Source: Dermatophilaceae bacterium Soc4.6 (GTDB lineage: Bacteria > Actinomycetota > Actinomycetes > Actinomycetales > Dermatophilaceae). Taken from it: 64,000 bases of DNA. Both the position numbers and the translations under genes were made by a program. Positions 60,586 through 64,000 of this stretch are shown here, in pieces. The number at the start of each line of letters is the position of its first letter. The first letter of the stretch is position 1. The notes beneath the pieces are model-generated. The model saw nothing but the letters and a program-made list of their open reading frames with translations. It did not search any database and was not told where the DNA came from. The DNA is taken from contig JAZGVH010000002.1 of NCBI GenBank assembly GCA_039889245.1, positions 1,364,001 to 1,428,000 of the forward strand, in the 5' to 3' direction.

Positions 60586-61504
60586 CGACCCGCCCCGTCT
60601 CATCCACGTCGGGCTTCCGCGCTCGCCCGCTCGCGGCCACCGACTGGGCCACACGCTTGCTCACCGTGCGCAGGACCTGCGCTGCCTTCAGTTGCTCGCG
60701 CGGGGTCCGGTGCTCGGCCAGGTCCACCGCCAGCAGCAGCCCCCCACCAACCAGAACGGCGCGGGAGACCTCGCGCGGCACGCGCCCACTGTCGCGCACG
60801 TGCAGGATCACGTTCCCCTCGCGTGTGGACGCGGAGGACGAGGGGGACACGGGAGACACGGGCACGAGGAGGAACTCGGCCACCAGATCGGGCAGCTCGT
60901 CATCAGCGACGTACCCCTCCACCAGGTCGGCCGACGCCAGACCCGACTCCGGCAGCGACACCCCCGCCAGGTCGACCCTGGCGTCGGCACGCAGGTCCGC
61001 CAGGTCAGCGGGTGCTACCCGGTACACCACCCGGTCCGCCCGCCGCCGGAACATCAGACGCAGGTCCGCGGCCAGCTCAGCCACCGTCTCCTCCGCAGCC
61101 GCGTCGCCCAGCTCAGCGGCTCGGGCTCGAGCTGCCAGGTCCCGCAGACGGGCCCGCGCCCGGAAACGCGCGGTCGGAGTCAGCGCGCGGACGGCGTCGC
61201 TGAGTGTCTGCCCGCACTCCGCACCACCGACTTGCGCCGGTCCCATCTGCGCTGACCCGTTCTTGTCCGCCTCCGTCCCGGTGGCATGGGCCGCCGCAGC
61301 CATGACGAGCACCGCCCAAACGGACGCCGGCGACAGCGGACGACCAGCGCCCCGGCGGTCCAGCCCGCTCACGGCCTGCTCCTCGATGACCCACTGCGAT
61401 CCCACCCGCTGCGCCGGCAGCGACCCATCGGCAATGCGCTGGTGGACCCGCTGGACCCCAACGCCCAGCCGCCGAGACGCCTCAGACACGCTCATACTCG
61501 TCAT
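60572..61504 (-). CDS. Helix-turn-helix protein, probable partner of the AbiEii-like enzyme
   Basis: The 310-aa protein starts with an excisionase-type HTH (SVSEASRRLGVGVQRVHQRI, ADGSLPAQRVGSQWVIEEQA), a helical middle (RFRARARLRDLAARARAAEL), and a C-terminal region (GGLLLAVDLAEHRTPREQLK). It likely binds the palindrome just upstream of its own start. AbiEi antitoxins also pair an N-terminal HTH with a longer C-terminal domain, but direct similarity cannot be confirmed by eye. Confidence 0.65.
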   Translation of the reverse strand: MTSMSVSEASRRLGVGVQRVHQRIADGSLPAQRVGSQWVIEEQAVSGLDRRGAGRPLSPASVWAVLVMAAAAHATGTEADKNGSAQMGPAQVGGAECGQTLSDAVRALTPTARFRARARLRDLAARARAAELGDAAAEETVAELAADLRLMFRRRADRVVYRVAPADLADLRADARVDLAGVSLPESGLASADLVEGYVADDELPDLVAEFLLVPVSPVSPSSSASTREGNVILHVRDSGRVPREVSRAVLVGGGLLLAVDLAEHRTPREQLKAAQVLRTVSKRVAQSVAASGRARKPDVDETGRVDGGA

Positions 61505-61513
61505 TGCACAACT

Positions 61514-61529
61514 CTAGAAGATCCTCTAG
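61514..61529. promoter_or_regulatory. Palindrome upstream of the HTH-AbiEii pair
   Basis: CTAGAAGATCCTCTAG is a 16-bp palindrome with one mismatched pair, 10 bp from the ATG. AT-rich sequence (TTTTAGGCAATACC) follows upstream. Confidence 0.5.
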
Positions 61530-61545
61530 GTTTTAGGCAATACCC

Positions 61546-62060
61546 TTTGGGTCAGCGCGTGACTCGTCGTGCACGCCATCAGGGGAAAGGAAGTGCGTGT
61601 CCATCGTGTCCGACGGCGGGGCAGCGCAGGGACAGATCCGGGACAGATCCGGGCCATGGTCACGCGCCGGTCTCCCGGGTCCCTTCCCGAGCGCAACGGC
61701 ATCCTGCGCGCCATGGGTGTCCTCGTGGGGCCCGGGTGAGGCGAAGAGTCGCTCCCCAAGTTCGCGGGTCCCCCTCCCGGGCGCTTCGTGACCCCCGCCG
61801 CACAGGACCATCTTGGCGGGCTATCCCAGGCGGCTACCCCACGTCGGCGCGACGGCAACACCCCGTGACAGCCCCAGAACCCACGGGCCTCAGTCTGCCC
61901 ACGATGTCGCACAACGACGCCATGTTGTCGGCCCAAGACCTCAGCGTCCAGTCCGGCGGGATTGCCCGATCTGCGTCGCAACAAGACCACCGACCAGATG
62001 AGCCCCGCATAGCCGAACGGCCAGTTATCGTCGACGCCTCCGACCCTGTCATGACCCTTT
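61546..62060. other. Intergenic region without a convincing gene
   Basis: No coding-like frame is visible. A tandem GACAGATCCGGGACAGATCC lies near 61,631. The right end holds the promoter of the ABC transporter gene. Confidence 0.4.
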
Positions 62061-62063
62061 TGG

Positions 62064-62069
62064 TATGAT
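62064..62069 (+). promoter_or_regulatory. Extended -10 promoter of the ABC transporter operon
   Basis: TATGAT preceded by TGG (extended -10 TG) at 62,061. Clear -35 sequence is lacking. The transcript would have a leader of about 75 nt. Confidence 0.45.
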
Positions 62070-62148
62070 TTGTGTATGTAGTGGGCCTGTTACCCCCTCC
62101 AGACATGGGGGTCCGCGAGGGCTTCACCCCTATAACGGAGGCCCTGCG

Positions 62149-63984
62149 TTGCTACGAACTTGTTGGAAATTCCGGAGCGCCATGTCGCCCCATTCTCGTG
62201 CGCTCGTCATCGGTTCGGGCCTCGTGGCGCTCGTTGCGGCCATGGACGTGGCGTTGCCATGGCCGCTAAAAATCATCGTCGACGACATTCTCAAAAAACC
62301 CACGAATGCGAACAGTGACGCGATCCTCAACCGCCTTGGGCTCTCGACTCTCGGCCGACCTGCGCTCTTGGGTTTGTGTCTTGCCTCCCTAGTGGGCTTC
62401 ACCGTCCTCAACGCCGTGGCGACGTACTGGGGAAGCCGAGTCTTGGGTGGTGTCGGTGAGCGGGTGACCGCCGCGATCCGAGCCGAGGTCTTCACCCACC
62501 TGCAGCGGTTGTCGTTATCCTTTCATGACCGGCAGCGCCTTGGTGACCTCCTCACCCGCACCACGACGGACGTCGACTACGTCCAGGGTCTTTTGGTCTC
62601 GTCGCTGTCGGTCCTGGTTCCTAACGTGCTTGTCCTTGCCTTCATCACGACGATCTGTTTTATCGTCGACCCGACCTTCGCGTTGATCGCGCTGGCCGTG
62701 GCACCATTGCTGTTCGGAACCGTGGTCCTGTATCGACGCCGCATCAAGGCAGCCTCACGGGCGGCCCGAAGCAAAGACAGCGACATCGCGTCCACGGTCA
62801 GCGAAACGTTCTCCTCGGTGCGGGTGATGCAGTCCTATAATACCGAGGGCCGACATGAGGCCGGTTTCCGTTTCCGGAACCTCGCCCGCATGGATGCTGG
62901 TCTACGAGTCGTCCAGCTCCAGTCTGCGCTCTCACCCTTGGTGGATGTCATCGTCGCAGCCGGCACTGTGCTGGTGTTATGGGTGGGCGCTCAACGGGTG
63001 CTCGCCGACACGATGAGCCTCGGGCTGCTCCTGGTGTTCTTGGCCTACCTCAAGGCGCTGTATGACCCGATGAAAGCTCTGGCCAAGCTCACGACGGTCA
63101 TCAGCAGAGGCCAGGCCAGTGCTGAACGCCTCAGCCAAATTCTCGACACGGCCCCTATGGTCGTCGACCTTCCCTCGGCACGGCCGGCGCCCGCCCTCAC
63201 CGGGGCGGTCCGCCTGCGCGGAGTCAGCTTCGGTTACGACGCCGACAGTGCGGTACTCAGCGACGTTGACCTTCATGCGCAGCCAGGTGAGGTAATCGCC
63301 ATCACCGGACCGACCGGTGCCGGGAAATCCTCCATCATCAGCCTGATCCCCCGCCTCTACGACGTCACACAAGGCGCCGTCCTCCTGGACGGCATCGATA
63401 TCAGAGATCTGCAGTTGGCTACCGTCCGCAAACAAATCTCCCTCGTGCTGCAGGACTCCATCCTTTTTTGCGGCACGATCTACGAGAACATCGCCTACGG
63501 CGCGGAGAACGTGACCCGTGATCAAGTACTCACGGCCGCTCGCGCCGCCCACGTCGAGGAGTTTGTGCGGAACCTCCCCCTCGGCTACGACACCCCTGTC
63601 GCGGAACGCGGCACGAGTCTTTCTGGCGGCCAGCGACAACGGATCGCGATCGCGCGCGCCTTCGTCCGAGACACCCCGATCGTCCTCCTCGACGAGCCCA
63701 CGTCCGGCCTGGACGCCATCTCCGAGCAGTACGTCATGCGGGGCCTGGACCGGCTGATGAAGGGACGCACCGTGTTCATCATCGCCCACCGCCTGTCGAC
63801 CTTGCGGCGCGCCGACAGGATCTATGTCATCGACAACGGGAGGGTCGTCGAGACCGGCCGGCACGACGAGCTGGTCCAGGCCGGCAGGCTCTACAGCCGG
63901 CTCGACCGTCTCCAACACGTCACCCCGAACGAACCCATCCCCTCGCTGAGGTTGTTGCCCACCGTGACGGAGGCCAGCGGATGA
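62149..63984 (+). CDS. ABC exporter, fused membrane and ATPase domains
   Basis: This protein of about 611 aa has a six-helix type IV exporter domain (about 1-320) and a nucleotide-binding domain with Walker A GPTGAGKSSI, Q-loop VLQDSILF, signature LSGGQRQR, Walker B VLLDEPTSGLD and H-loop IIAHR. Half-transporters of this kind work as dimers to export lipids, peptides or drugs. I prefer the TTG at 62,149 because GGAGG lies seven bases upstream and the extra residues (LLRTCWKFRSAM) fit the family N-terminus; ATG at 62,182 is the alternative. The stop overlaps the next ATG, so a partner is probably encoded downstream. Confidence 0.92.
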   Translation: MLRTCWKFRSAMSPHSRALVIGSGLVALVAAMDVALPWPLKIIVDDILKKPTNANSDAILNRLGLSTLGRPALLGLCLASLVGFTVLNAVATYWGSRVLGGVGERVTAAIRAEVFTHLQRLSLSFHDRQRLGDLLTRTTTDVDYVQGLLVSSLSVLVPNVLVLAFITTICFIVDPTFALIALAVAPLLFGTVVLYRRRIKAASRAARSKDSDIASTVSETFSSVRVMQSYNTEGRHEAGFRFRNLARMDAGLRVVQLQSALSPLVDVIVAAGTVLVLWVGAQRVLADTMSLGLLLVFLAYLKALYDPMKALAKLTTVISRGQASAERLSQILDTAPMVVDLPSARPAPALTGAVRLRGVSFGYDADSAVLSDVDLHAQPGEVIAITGPTGAGKSSIISLIPRLYDVTQGAVLLDGIDIRDLQLATVRKQISLVLQDSILFCGTIYENIAYGAENVTRDQVLTAARAAHVEEFVRNLPLGYDTPVAERGTSLSGGQRQRIAIARAFVRDTPIVLLDEPTSGLDAISEQYVMRGLDRLMKGRTVFIIAHRLSTLRRADRIYVIDNGRVVETGRHDELVQAGRLYSRLDRLQHVTPNEPIPSLRLLPTVTEASG

Positions 63985-64000
63985 AGGCTCCATCCCCGAA
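63981..64000 (+). CDS. Start of a gene leaving the window
   Basis: ATGAAGGCTCCATCCCCG overlaps the ABC transporter stop (ATGA). Only MKAPSP is visible, so no product can be named. Confidence 0.6.

Overview
The window is high-GC actinobacterial DNA. Eukaryote-type UDP-glucose pyrophosphorylase, a DesA3-like desaturase with its ferredoxin reductase and PucR-type regulator, GTG/TTG starts and many 4-bp start/stop overlaps fit a member of the Micrococcales, probably Intrasporangiaceae. That placement is inference from gene content, not from a marker gene.

Region 1 (1-24.0 kb) is ordinary core chromosome. It holds a minus-strand moeA-moaC-mog molybdenum cofactor operon led by UDP-glucose pyrophosphorylase, a divergent 5-formyl-THF cyclo-ligase, a penicillin-acylase-family hydrolase, a K+/H+ antiporter, a run fmdB-like / GNAT / mtnP / SAF-domain / mscL, a large DUF4011-type helicase-like protein with a degenerate ATP site, the desaturase-reductase pair, and several small proteins, ending at tRNA-Arg(CCU).

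Region 2 (24,049-59,770) is a 35.7-kb genomic island inserted in the 3' end of tRNA-Arg. A perfect 44-bp direct repeat marks both ends (24,049-24,092 and 59,727-59,770). A tyrosine integrase and an excisionase sit at the left end. No conjugation or replication genes are visible. The left third carries a decayed serine recombinase with a possible res site and a 14-repeat CRISPR array without cas genes, abutted by an IS21 element. The rest is packed with mobile DNA: an ISL3 copy broken by a Tn554-like recombinase element, an intact IS1182, an IS1380 broken by a second tyrosine-recombinase element, an IS110, and a 536-bp mini-element. Several insertions keep exact target duplications, so the nesting order can be read directly.

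The most unusual feature lies in 33.2-59.4 kb. Single genes or gene pairs (ASCH-like, two copies of a 130-aa conserved protein, a restriction-like DUF6998 protein, a tyrosine recombinase, sialidase, Fic protein, toxin-antitoxin pair, hypotheticals) are separated by twelve clusters of a short hairpin repeat (GCCGC-GAGA/GAGT-GCGGC plus a TGTCCCACACC-like linker, period about 25 nt). All clusters point the same way, whatever the gene direction, and several end exactly at a gene's stop codon. I found none in the flanking core. The layout resembles an integron-type cassette array but has no recognisable integron integrase.

Region 3 (59,771-64,000) lies beyond attR: an AbiE-like nucleotidyltransferase/HTH pair, about 0.5 kb of apparently empty sequence, and an ABC exporter translationally coupled to a gene that leaves the window. 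It may be older accessory DNA at the same tRNA hotspot.
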